A DNA stretch of 52,363 nucleotides from JAFDWI01 sp964544305. Its GTDB lineage: Bacteria > Actinomycetota > Acidimicrobiia > Acidimicrobiales > Iamiaceae. Position numbers and translations under genes: made by a program. The notes beneath the pieces are model-generated. The model made no database searches and was not told the origin of the DNA. It saw nothing but the letters and a program-made list of their open reading frames with translations. Where the stretch lies: NCBI GenBank assembly GCA_964544305.1, contig CAZJAZ010000013.1, positions 1 to 52,363 on the forward strand, written 5' to 3'. Of the stretch, positions 39,544-47,921 are shown in pieces (positions within the stretch are counted from its first letter, which is position 1; each line of letters opens with the position of its first letter).

Positions 39544-40778
39544 AGTCGATACAACACTTCGCCGGCGTTTGGAACGATCATCACGTCAGGATCGTCCTTG
39601 TACCGCGCAAGGTCAATCGACGCAGGGTCAACCCATTCGAGTCCGACCGCTTCGGTACGTTCACGTGACACCTTTGATGCGAGGGTGACCTGCACCCGTG
39701 GCTGTTCGCCATGAATGGGATCCCAAGATCCCGCACCGCGCAGATGAGACGAATGGGCAAGCTCACCCCACGGGTGGTCACGGAATCGTTCCCACTGACC
39801 GGTGAAATACTCGGCAACGTGATAGCCGATTGACTCAAAGCCCGGATGCATGGGTGTGATGTCGTTGATGTGAGGCGCCACAAGGATGACTCGCCCACCA
39901 TCGGCAACAACGGGTTCGACTTTGTAGAAACCTTTCGCCCCGGTCCACAAGTCGTCATAACGCTTTGGGATCAACGACACAACCGTTGACACCGGCGCAT
40001 CCAGATAGCGGACGTGGGTGAGCGCCGAAACTTCTGCAGCCTTCGCCCACGCGGCTTTCGGCTCGCCGTAACTCGCGGCGCACAAACCGTCCTCTTCGCC
40101 AGTGACAAGACAAAGGGCCGAAATCTCGGCTGGCACAAGAGCCGCGGCCGCATCAATGAATGCACGCACGGGTGTCACGCCACGCGTCCCAATGATTCGG
40201 GCAGACCCAATGAGCGCGCCCAACCAATGCGACACGTCGATCATCTCCGGACCCGACACGCCAGGAAACAGGTATTTGTTGCCGCCCGAAAAGCCGACCA
40301 CTTCATGGGGCAACACCGGCCCGACAATCAGCGTGCGATCATGATCAATCACATGGCGGTTGATTCGGACCGGCACGTCCTGATTGAGACGCCCCTCGCT
40401 GAGAGTGTGGAGGTGGGCCGCTGCAATGCTGCCAACGGTCACAAAAGTCGCCGGATCCCACCACGCATGGTTGATGACGTCAAGAGGCGCGAGACGATCA
40501 ATCGCACCGCCTGCGCCGAGACCGACATGTCGGGCGAGACGGCCGGGTTGCATCGCACCATGGGTGCCAAGGGCAACAAGGACGGTCACCTTTTTAACGT
40601 GCGCATCGGTGAAGACCCTGGCGAGCACGTCAAGCACCTCGGGCAGCGGGCACGTCCGGGTTCCATCGGGGACCACCACGCACATCGATGATCCCGCAAG
40701 GTTCTCACGACCAAGGGTGTCTGCGAGATACGTGTGCAAGTCGGCCGCGTCGAGATGACGACCGGCACCCCCAATCAT
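39510..40778 (-). CDS. LarA-family nickel-pincer 2-hydroxyacid racemase/epimerase (predicted mannonate/gluconate 2-epimerase)
   Basis: A 422-aa protein of the lactate racemase (DUF2088) family. The pincer-cofactor residues are present with the spacing of LarA: VPDGTR (R41), ALGTHG (H73), PHEVVGFSGGNKYLFPG giving H158 and K168 (ten apart, as H174 and K184 in LarA), and H184 (16 after the Lys, as H200). LarA covalently binds nickel-NPN through the Lys and abstracts the C2 hydride of a 2-hydroxyacid. Characterised superfamily members include a D-gluconate 2-epimerase. Here it diverges from uxaC-uxuB-gntK, so D-mannonate to D-gluconate is the likely reaction. LarB, LarC and LarE are not in the window. 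Confidence 0.85.
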   Translation of the reverse strand: MIGGAGRHLDAADLHTYLADTLGRENLAGSSMCVVVPDGTRTCPLPEVLDVLARVFTDAHVKKVTVLVALGTHGAMQPGRLARHVGLGAGGAIDRLAPLDVINHAWWDPATFVTVGSIAAAHLHTLSEGRLNQDVPVRINRHVIDHDRTLIVGPVLPHEVVGFSGGNKYLFPGVSGPEMIDVSHWLGALIGSARIIGTRGVTPVRAFIDAAAALVPAEISALCLVTGEEDGLCAASYGEPKAAWAKAAEVSALTHVRYLDAPVSTVVSLIPKRYDDLWTGAKGFYKVEPVVADGGRVILVAPHINDITPMHPGFESIGYHVAEYFTGQWERFRDHPWGELAHSSHLRGAGSWDPIHGEQPRVQVTLASKVSRERTEAVGLEWVDPASIDLARYKDDPDVMIVPNAGEVLYRLQSDEVCTFQK

Positions 40779-40806
40779 GCGGTGTGGTTTCTCGGCGAAC
40801 GCACTG

Positions 40807-40829
40807 CGGCCAGACTAGAGATGTGGCCG
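40807..40829. promoter_or_regulatory. Inverted repeat at the larA-like/uxaC divergent start
   Basis: Arms CGGCCA (40807-40812) and TGGCCG (40824-40829) flank 11 bases and overlap the GTG start of uxaC. Only 44 bases separate the two divergent start codons, so a protein bound here could control both genes. No purine-rich ribosome site precedes uxaC, and a TAGTCT hexamer is present on the minus strand. The assignment as operator is tentative. Confidence 0.35.
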
Positions 40830-42232
40830 ACCTCGTGCTCCACCCCGACCGTTTCCTTCCCGCCGATCCCGGTGTGCGCCAGATCGCACGTGACATCTTG
40901 GCCACCACATTGAGCGCGCCGATCGTCTCGCCGCACGGTCATGTTGATCCTGAGCTGTTTATCTCCAACGTACATTTTCGGGACCCAACACGGCTGTTGA
41001 TCAGCCCCGATCATTACGTCACTCGACTGCTTCATGCCCGAGGGGCTTCGCTAGCCGACCTTGGCGTGGGTCAAGTTCCATTGGACGAGACAGGGTCACG
41101 CCGGGCGTTCGTAGTGCTGTGTGAAGCGTGGGAATCGTTGGCGGGCACCGCCGTGCGAGGGTGGCTCACCACCCAACTCGTTGAGCTTTTCGGTGTAAGC
41201 GAGATGCCTTCGGCTACTTCTGCAATGCGAATCTACGACCAGATTGCCGATTGTTTATCGAGCAACACCTTTTTGCCGCGAGCGCTGTTTGCCCGGTTTG
41301 ACATTGAGGTACTCGCCACCACCGATGATCCGTGCAGTGATCTGGCAGCGCACCACGATCTCGCCAATGATCCAACATGGAACGGCCGGATCATCCCCAC
41401 CTTTCGACCCGACGCGTACCTCGAGCCGGCTCGAAGCGATTGGGTTGCCCGTATCAATGACCTCGCCATCGTCGCCGACATCGACACGTCGAACTATGAG
41501 GGCTATATCAGCGCCCTTGCAGCGCGGCGTTCGTACTTTCGTGACCACGGCGCAACAGCAACCGATCACAGTCACGATGATGCGGGCACCCAACCGCTCG
41601 GTGAAACCGAAGCGGCCCGGATCTTTGCCGCGGCACGCACAGGCAATGCAACGCCGAACGAATGTGTCGCGTTTCGGCGTCACATGCTGAGTGAGATGGC
41701 ACGCATGTCATGTGAGGACGGTCTCGTGATGATGTTGCATTGTGGTGTTTTCCGCAACCATCACCGGCCTTCGTTCGATCGTTTTGGCCCTGACACCGGC
41801 CACGATCTTCCTCGGCCCATGACCTTTACTGAAGCGCTTCGACCTTTGCTGCGAAGATTTGGCACCCACCCGAACTTTCGCCTTGTTTGTTTCACGTTGG
41901 ATGAGGCGGCGTGGGGTCGAGACTTGGCACCGTTGGCCGGGTTCTATCCGTCGGTGATTGTGGGCACGCCGTGGTGGTTCCTTGATGCGCCTGACGCAAT
42001 AACGCGGTTTTGGAACACGATTGTGGATCAGATCGGTTTCGCCCGCACCTCGGGTTTTATTGACGACACTCGGGCGTTGTGTTCTATTCCGGCGCGCCAT
42101 GATCTTTCCCGGCGGGTCGATGCAGGCGTGCTCGCTCGCCTTGTTGCACACCATCGCATCGACTTCGATGAAGCAATCCGAATCGCCACAACGTTGATTG
42201 GTAACCAACCACGTGAGGTATTCAAGCTGTGA
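40823..42232 (+). CDS. uxaC: Glucuronate (uronate) isomerase
   Basis: A 469-aa UxaC-family enzyme from GTG 40823, giving M-A-D-L-V-L-H-P-D-R-F-L; longer frames would run across the divergent gene start. The N-terminal metal motif SPHGHVDPELF (H38, H40) and the blocks SPDHYVTRLLHARG, IPTFRPD, DTSNYEGYISALAARR, ATDHSHDD, MMLHCGVFRNHH, GTPWWFLDAPDAI, DTRALCSIPARHD and TLIGNQPREVF are all typical. It converts D-glucuronate to D-fructuronate (or galacturonate to tagaturonate) in the cytosol. The stop overlaps the uxuB start as GTGA. With beta-glucuronidase in the same island, glucuronate is the likely substrate. Confidence 0.93.
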   Translation: MADLVLHPDRFLPADPGVRQIARDILATTLSAPIVSPHGHVDPELFISNVHFRDPTRLLISPDHYVTRLLHARGASLADLGVGQVPLDETGSRRAFVVLCEAWESLAGTAVRGWLTTQLVELFGVSEMPSATSAMRIYDQIADCLSSNTFLPRALFARFDIEVLATTDDPCSDLAAHHDLANDPTWNGRIIPTFRPDAYLEPARSDWVARINDLAIVADIDTSNYEGYISALAARRSYFRDHGATATDHSHDDAGTQPLGETEAARIFAAARTGNATPNECVAFRRHMLSEMARMSCEDGLVMMLHCGVFRNHHRPSFDRFGPDTGHDLPRPMTFTEALRPLLRRFGTHPNFRLVCFTLDEAAWGRDLAPLAGFYPSVIVGTPWWFLDAPDAITRFWNTIVDQIGFARTSGFIDDTRALCSIPARHDLSRRVDAGVLARLVAHHRIDFDEAIRIATTLIGNQPREVFKL

Positions 42233-43536
42233 GCATTCGACCACTCGCTCGGAAGTTCTTTCCTGAGTTTGCGCCGGCACCGTCACGCATTGTCCATGTT
42301 GGACTTGGCGCTTTTCATCGTGCGCACCAGGCCCATTACACCGACCGGGCCTTGGATGCCGCGGCCTGGGGCATCACGGCGTTCACCGGCTCATCAACTG
42401 GTTTGGCCCAGAGTTTGGCGGCACAAGATGGCCTCTACACGCTGATCACGCGAGGCCCACAGGTCGACAAATGTTGGGTCGTTGCGAGCCTGGTTGCGGC
42501 TCACGCAGGCGGCGACACCGACGCATGGCATGCCGCATGGTCGTCACCGGACGTCCAGATTGTCACGTTGACGGTCACCGAAGACGCGTACGCACCCGGT
42601 CCTCGGTCGGTCGCGCACCGTCTTCTTGATGGTCTCGCTGCACGACGCCAGGCCGAGGCTGGACCGGTCACAATTATTCCTTGCGACAATGTGCCCGCTA
42701 ACGCGACGGTACTGCGCACGCTCGTCCATGATGCCGCATCTCAAAGTGATCCGGGTCTCGCCGCGTGGATTGAGGCGACCGTTGGGTTCGTTGGCTCGGT
42801 GGTCGATCGGATCACGCCGGCCGCGACCCCTGGCGACAAGTTGACCGCCGCAGACTTTGGGTGGAGTGATGCGGCCCCGGTCGTGACCGAGCCGTTTGCG
42901 GAGTGGGTTATTGGCGACGGGTTTGTGACTGAACATCCGGATTGGGCATCGGCCGGTGCGCAGTTTGTTTACGACCTTGGCCCGTTTTCGAGGCGCAAAC
43001 TGCATTTGCTCAATGGCGCCCACAGTTTGCTTGCCCATGCCGGGTTGTTGCGAGGCCACGAGACGGTTGCACAAGCAATTGGTGATCCAACAATTGCCGA
43101 GTGGATTGAAGTGTGGTGGGTTGAGGCGATGTCGACCGTAGCCCAAGACACCGACCAAGTTGCGCGGTACTTGGACGCGTTAATCGAACGGTTCGCGAAC
43201 CCGCGCATTGCCCATCGTCTCGAGCAGATTGCCATCGATTCATCACGCAAGATGGCACTGCGAGTTGTACCCGTAGCCAAACACGAACTGGAGTCGGGAC
43301 GCTCCGCACACGGATGCGCTCTGCAGTTGGGGGCATGGGTGGCGTGGGTGCGTTCGGCGGGCGACCGCCTCGTTGATGTTCAAGGGGAGGAACTGGTTGC
43401 TGCGGCGTCAGGCCCGGTGCCCGATTCGACTCGTCGTCTTGTCGCGATCGTCGACCCTGATCTTGGCAGTGATGATCGGTTCTGTGCTTCGGTCGCACAT
43501 TGGGCGGGCGAATTTCGCGGCAGGATCGGCTCGTGA
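42229..43536 (+). CDS. uxuB: Fructuronate reductase (mannitol dehydrogenase family)
   Basis: A 435-aa protein from GTG 42229. The N-terminal Rossmann motif is RIVHVGLGAFHRAHQAHYTD (about 20-39), followed by VTLTVTEDAY, CDNVPANATVLR, VDRITPAATP, FAEWVIGDGF and the catalytic block KLHLLNGAHSLLAHAG with Lys, Asn and His (about 257-272). This is the polyol-specific long-chain dehydrogenase fold used by UxuB, UxaB and mannitol dehydrogenase. Context between a uronate isomerase and a gluconokinase supports NAD(P)H reduction of D-fructuronate to D-mannonate. Both gene junctions are GTGA overlaps, giving a tightly coupled three-gene unit. Confidence 0.9.
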   Translation: MSIRPLARKFFPEFAPAPSRIVHVGLGAFHRAHQAHYTDRALDAAAWGITAFTGSSTGLAQSLAAQDGLYTLITRGPQVDKCWVVASLVAAHAGGDTDAWHAAWSSPDVQIVTLTVTEDAYAPGPRSVAHRLLDGLAARRQAEAGPVTIIPCDNVPANATVLRTLVHDAASQSDPGLAAWIEATVGFVGSVVDRITPAATPGDKLTAADFGWSDAAPVVTEPFAEWVIGDGFVTEHPDWASAGAQFVYDLGPFSRRKLHLLNGAHSLLAHAGLLRGHETVAQAIGDPTIAEWIEVWWVEAMSTVAQDTDQVARYLDALIERFANPRIAHRLEQIAIDSSRKMALRVVPVAKHELESGRSAHGCALQLGAWVAWVRSAGDRLVDVQGEELVAAASGPVPDSTRRLVAIVDPDLGSDDRFCASVAHWAGEFRGRIGS

Positions 43537-45005
43537 ACCTTCCGATTACCGGGCACGATGTCGTCATTGGCCTTGATGTGGGCACATCGAATGTCAAAGC
43601 CGTCGCGTACCGACTTGACGGTGGTTCGACGGTGACCTGTCGGGGCGCGGTGGCGAGCCGTGACGATGGGATCCGACACGAGATTGACCCGACCGGCCTT
43701 CTTCGAGTCGTCGAAGCGACGCTGCGTGCATGCGTTGAACAGGTGGTCCCGTCGCACGTGATGGCGCTCGGTGTGAGTTGTGCGATGCATGGACTGTGCG
43801 CTTTGGGCGCAGATGACAACCCGTTGACCCGCATTGTCACGTGGGCCGATGGTCGAGCGAGTGTCGAAGCTGATGAACTGCGCGATAGCGATTGGCATCG
43901 CCGGACCGGAACGCCAATGCATCCAATGGCCCCGCTTCCCAAGCTGGTGTGGTTTGCACGAAATGAGCCCAACGTGGTTGCCAACGCCAATCGGTGGGTT
44001 GATTGCAAAGCGCTCGTCCTTCACGCGCTCACCGACCGGTGGGTCACCGATGTGTCAAGCGCGTCGGGATCGGGTCTTGTCCTTCTTGGCGAATCAACAT
44101 GGTCAGAACGTGGCTGCGACACGGCTCACGTGCGAATCGATCAACTGCCCATGCTCGTGCCGGTCACCGAACGCTTCAGCGCAACCGGAAGTCTCGCCCG
44201 CGCGGTCGGCCTCGAACCATCGTGCACGGTGGTCGCCGGTGCGGGCGACGGGCCGTGTGCCAACTTGGGTGTCGCGGCAACATCTCCTGGAATCGCTGCG
44301 TTATCAGTAGGAACAAGTGCGGCAATGCGGGTGGTCATCGACCATGCGGCGCCACCTGATCCAACCTGTTTTCTCTATGTGCTCGATGCAGGGCGGTGGG
44401 TGACCGGCGGTGCGTTGAGCAATGGCGGCTCCGTGGACGATTGGGTGCGTGGAATTGTTGCGCCATCAATGGACGATGCAGGTCTTGATGCGCTCGCGTC
44501 GTCGGCACCGCCGGGAGCAGACGGGTTGGTCATGCTCCCGTATCTGCATCCCGAGCGGGCTCCTCGTTGGGATTCGTCAATTCCTGGCGCATTGTTGGGA
44601 TTGCGGGCGCACCACGGCCCGGCCCATCTGGCTCGCGCCGCGATTGAGGGCGTTGGCGTCCAGATCGCACTCATTGCCGAATCACTGCACGCATTTGGCC
44701 AGATCAGCGAAGTGCGAGCCACCGGGGGCGTGTTCGCATCGCCGTTGTGGCGCGCCACTGTTGCGGCAGCCCTTGAGCAGCCAGTCACCGTGCTGGGCGA
44801 TGTTGAAGCCGGTGCGCTTGGCGCCGCTGGTATTGCGTTGCACGCGACTGGTCAATGCCGAGCAATTGAGGAAGCAATTGCATTACTCGTTGACGTCGAC
44901 GCGTCTGCCGTCGTGGTCGAACCCGACCCGGCACTTGTCGCGGCGTATCGTCGGACTCGTCACGTTGTTGACCAGTTTCTCAATGCCAAGATCGCGGTTC
45001 GATGA
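43533..45005 (+). CDS. gntK: FGGY-family gluconokinase
   Basis: A 490-aa kinase from GTG 43533, overlapping the uxuB stop as GTGA. ATP site GLDVGTSNVKA (13-23), CAMHGLCAL (83-91), TWADGRAS (103-110) and RTGTPMHPMAPLPKLVWF (124-141), the last being a hallmark of FGGY gluconokinases as I remember from Bacillus GntK. AGAGDGPCANLG has the catalytic Asp, and GTSAAMRVV, LPYLHPERAPRWD and ATGGVFASPLWR complete the fold. It should make 6-phosphogluconate from D-gluconate. In a uronate operon one would expect KDG kinase instead, so this gene points to gluconate as the pathway intermediate. Xylulokinase is the main alternative but fits the central motif less well. Confidence 0.88.
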   Translation: MNLPITGHDVVIGLDVGTSNVKAVAYRLDGGSTVTCRGAVASRDDGIRHEIDPTGLLRVVEATLRACVEQVVPSHVMALGVSCAMHGLCALGADDNPLTRIVTWADGRASVEADELRDSDWHRRTGTPMHPMAPLPKLVWFARNEPNVVANANRWVDCKALVLHALTDRWVTDVSSASGSGLVLLGESTWSERGCDTAHVRIDQLPMLVPVTERFSATGSLARAVGLEPSCTVVAGAGDGPCANLGVAATSPGIAALSVGTSAAMRVVIDHAAPPDPTCFLYVLDAGRWVTGGALSNGGSVDDWVRGIVAPSMDDAGLDALASSAPPGADGLVMLPYLHPERAPRWDSSIPGALLGLRAHHGPAHLARAAIEGVGVQIALIAESLHAFGQISEVRATGGVFASPLWRATVAAALEQPVTVLGDVEAGALGAAGIALHATGQCRAIEEAIALLVDVDASAVVVEPDPALVAAYRRTRHVVDQFLNAKIAVR

Positions 45006-45051
45006 ACGGAACTTGGATCTGTAGCGCAGTGAGAAGCCACGGGGTTTACCG

Positions 45052-45816
45052 GTGAGGACGTCACGTCGGGTGCGCTTTGCAAGCGGCTTTGATCTGCGTG
45101 GTGTTCCCGGGTCGGGCAGGCGTATGCCGATGCACACGAGTGGCGATCGGTTCACGTTCTGTGGATGCATCACCGACAAAGAACCACCGAGCAACCGGCC
45201 AGGTCACAGTTGGCTGCTCACGCCCAAGGGCGATGAGGTACTTATCGGTGCACGAGGGAAAGCGTTCATCGAACAGTTGCGTGGATTGCACAGCCACGAC
45301 GAGCTCGCCGCGGTGTTTCGAGCCGCCGGCCAAGCCGACGACGTTGTACGTCGTATGGTGCGCTCGGGTTGGTTCGTCACGATTCCCGAAGCAATTGTGA
45401 TCAATGAATTTGAGCAGCGATTCACCGGTTTCACGCTCACTCGTCTGAATTGCGCTATTGAACGTCCCGCCCCAAACACGACGTCGGTGTCGTTGCGCGG
45501 CCCGACAACGACAACCTCTGTCGAGGTGCCGAGCTGGTTGTATCAGCATTTGATTGGCAAACGGATACGCGCGGATCTTCCCGCCGCGGTTGCTTTTGGT
45601 GTCACGGAAGCCCACCTTTGGGTGGCTCGAGCGGCCCTGGTGCTTGAGTTGCTGCCGCGCCTGCTTGGTGAGCAAATCGCAACGCTCACCCCGGCAATTA
45701 CCAGTTCGGCCGCGCGCATCAGTCGGGATGGTGCACGGTCAATCGTTAGCAAGAATATGCGGCCCGAACATGACGAGGTGTTGTCGTGGCTGATCATTTT
45801 CTTGTCAAAAGTTTGA
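45052..45816 (+). CDS. Protein of unknown family
   Basis: A 254-aa frame from GTG 45052; ATG 45124 (M-P-M-H-T-S) is another possible start and would remove a basic leader. I do not recognise it. A region about residues 50-115 (WLLTPKGDEVLIGARGKAFIEQLRG, then DDVVRRMVRSGWFVTIP) has the strand-then-helices look of a small winged-helix or PqqD-like domain, followed by a segment around TTTTSVEVPSWLYQHLIGKR and an Ala/Leu-rich helical C-terminus. No signal peptide is seen. It follows gntK by 46 bases on the same strand, so it could be cotranscribed, but nothing in it suggests sugar metabolism. Confidence 0.6.
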   Translation: MRTSRRVRFASGFDLRGVPGSGRRMPMHTSGDRFTFCGCITDKEPPSNRPGHSWLLTPKGDEVLIGARGKAFIEQLRGLHSHDELAAVFRAAGQADDVVRRMVRSGWFVTIPEAIVINEFEQRFTGFTLTRLNCAIERPAPNTTSVSLRGPTTTTSVEVPSWLYQHLIGKRIRADLPAAVAFGVTEAHLWVARAALVLELLPRLLGEQIATLTPAITSSAARISRDGARSIVSKNMRPEHDEVLSWLIIFLSKV

Positions 45817-45891
45817 ACCACCAAAGCATCGCGCCGCCCGTCGCGATAAAGTACGCACTTCGAACCAATACGAGCGCCGAGGCAGCCCAAC

Positions 45892-47739
45892 ATGCAACAA
45901 GTGAAGGTTCATAAAGTCGGACGATCCATTGTCGTCGGCCTGTTTGTCGCGACAGTCCTTCTCATTGCGCCAATACTGCCGTCTGCCGCAGGAGCCGAGG
46001 GAGTCCCCCAGACGCCGCCGAATGCACCACCTGGCTCGGTGACCACCTATCAAATCAATGCGCTCCACGATGGAAACGCGCCCGCATCGTTCACGTCACC
46101 ATTGCACAAGATGTGGTCACGAGACTTCGGCGGGCGCGTCAGCTACCCACTGTTGGTAAACGGAACCGTGTTCGTTGCAACTCCCAAACCAGACGGCAAT
46201 TACGGCACGCAACTCATGGCGCTTGATGCCATGACGGGCGCGACGAAATGGGGTCCGGTCGTGATGAACGGCACCTATTTCATCTCAGGCATCGCGGCGG
46301 ACGGGGCAAACGTTTATGCAATCAACTACGACGGACTGTTGAGCGCGTTCAGCCAAGCCGATGGGCACCTTGTCTGGTCGGCAAAAATGCCCGGCCAGTA
46401 TTCGTTCACGTCGGCGCCAACGGTATTGGACGGCGTCGTATATCTCGGTGGCGCCGGTTCTGGGGGAACGCTGTACGCGGTATCCGCGTCAAACGGCGAC
46501 CTCTTGTGGGCCGCTGGGGTGATGAACGGTGACGACTCGTCACCGGCGGTGACCACTGACGGCGTCTATGTCTCGTATGCCTGCGGCGTCGCGTACCGAT
46601 TCGATCGCACAACCGGTGCACAAGATTGGGTTCGAACAACCGGTTGCGAAGGTGGCGGCGGCAAAACACCGGTCGTACATAACAACAAGGTCTACGTGCG
46701 CGACTTCCAGTATCAGGCAATTTTGGACGCGACTACCGGGTCCAAAGTCGGCGACTTTACTGCTAATACCGCACCAGCGTTTTCGAAGAATGTGGGCTTT
46801 TTCCTGCAAGGTGGAACGTTGCGAGCAATTCCTGACGGGTCAACCCAGGCGCTGTGGAGCCAGGCAGGCGATGGCCACTTCGTGAGTGCGCCGATCGTGG
46901 TCGGTTCCCAGGTGGTTGAGGCTTCGTCATCGGGCCAGATTTATTTGATCGACGCCGATACCGGAGCGGTTGATTGGCAGGGCGACCTTGGCACAGCAGT
47001 CGACGGGCCCGACGAACAAAATGCTTCGATGTTGACCGGCATCGCGGCAGCCGGCCATCAACTATTTGTGGCCGCATCCAACTCGCTTGTCGTGTACGGC
47101 GACTCATCACCGACGATGAAGTCGTACTACGCCCAAAATTACATTCGCTCGCTCTACCGAGACTTTCTTGATCGAGGGCCAGACAATGCAGGGCTGAACT
47201 TCTGGGCAAACTTCGTTGGCAGCGGCGGCGCACGCACGCAAGTCTCATCAGCAATTGCCCTATCTCATGAGGCCGCGAACTGGCGCGTCAATGATTTCTA
47301 CGAAGATCTTCTTGGTCGCACCGCGGACCCCGGCGGGCTCGGCTTTTGGTCATCCATGCTCCATTCCACACACAACACGCACCCCCTGCGGGTGGCGCTG
47401 TACACGTCATCGGAGTACTACCGAAAGGCAGGTGGCACGAATCAGAATTGGGTGCGCCACATCTACACCAGCGAACTCGGTCGAGGCGCGTCGCTCGATG
47501 AACAAGATTATTGGACGGGCCAAGTCGTTCGTCACGGCCGCCGCTGGGTCGCTCAAGTCCTCGATACATGCTCTGAGGCAACCCACCGCCAGATTGATCT
47601 GCTGTACCAGCGGCTCCTGCTTCGGGCTCCAACGAGCGCTGAGACGTCGGCAATGTTTGATGATGTTCGTGCGCACGGAATTCCACTTTCGGCCGCGAAA
47701 CTTGCCGCGACCGACGATTACTTCAACCGTGTGAACTGA
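45892..47739 (+). CDS. Secreted PQQ-type beta-propeller protein with C-terminal DUF4214 repeats
   Basis: A 615-aa exported protein. The signal peptide has a basic start, a hydrophobic core (VVGLFVATVLLIAPILP) and likely cleavage after SAAGA (about residue 35). Residues about 45-405 form a propeller with repeated LDAMTGATKWG-like, QADGHLVWSA, SNGDLLWAA, TTGAQDWVR and DTGAVDWQG blades, as in PQQ-like/YVTN-type domains. From about 410 to the end, segments such as YIRSLYRDFLDRGPDNAGLNFW, YEDLLGRTADPGGLGFW and LYQRLLLRAPTSAE are DUF4214 repeats. It is probably a cell-surface or secreted structural or binding protein; no catalytic residues are evident. Confidence 0.88.
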   Translation: MQQVKVHKVGRSIVVGLFVATVLLIAPILPSAAGAEGVPQTPPNAPPGSVTTYQINALHDGNAPASFTSPLHKMWSRDFGGRVSYPLLVNGTVFVATPKPDGNYGTQLMALDAMTGATKWGPVVMNGTYFISGIAADGANVYAINYDGLLSAFSQADGHLVWSAKMPGQYSFTSAPTVLDGVVYLGGAGSGGTLYAVSASNGDLLWAAGVMNGDDSSPAVTTDGVYVSYACGVAYRFDRTTGAQDWVRTTGCEGGGGKTPVVHNNKVYVRDFQYQAILDATTGSKVGDFTANTAPAFSKNVGFFLQGGTLRAIPDGSTQALWSQAGDGHFVSAPIVVGSQVVEASSSGQIYLIDADTGAVDWQGDLGTAVDGPDEQNASMLTGIAAAGHQLFVAASNSLVVYGDSSPTMKSYYAQNYIRSLYRDFLDRGPDNAGLNFWANFVGSGGARTQVSSAIALSHEAANWRVNDFYEDLLGRTADPGGLGFWSSMLHSTHNTHPLRVALYTSSEYYRKAGGTNQNWVRHIYTSELGRGASLDEQDYWTGQVVRHGRRWVAQVLDTCSEATHRQIDLLYQRLLLRAPTSAETSAMFDDVRAHGIPLSAAKLAATDDYFNRVN

Positions 47740-47921
47740 TGTCGACTCGATCTTCATTTCATGTGGCGTCGTAAATTTGACGTGGGTGCATCAAGAAATG
47801 CTGCCCTCGTTATAGATCTTCGTCGCGTGACGCGAGAAAAGAACGTGGGATCTGTGCGATGATTTCTGGCGGCGGCACCCGTCGGAAGCGGTAGCCGACC
47901 ATCACAACAAAGGAGCCGGTC
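47740..47921 (+). promoter_or_regulatory. Intergenic region with palindrome and candidate -10 before the VOC gene
   Basis: This gap of 182 bases contains TATAGAT at 47811-47817 as a possible -10 and, just downstream, the palindrome TCGCGTGACGCGA at 47823-47835, placed where a repressor could cover the start point. AAAGGAG at about 47908 is a strong ribosome site for the GTG at 47922. No -35 at a suitable distance was found. Confidence 0.4.

Noticed and set aside
39510..40778. The divergent gene as a misread UxuA mannonate dehydratase
   Set aside because: The sequence has the LarA pincer block H-x9-K-x15-H and none of the UxuA barrel motifs I know.
47777..47816. TTGACG and TATAGA as a promoter pair for the VOC gene
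   Set aside because: The spacer is 28 bases, too long for a standard sigma-70-type promoter.
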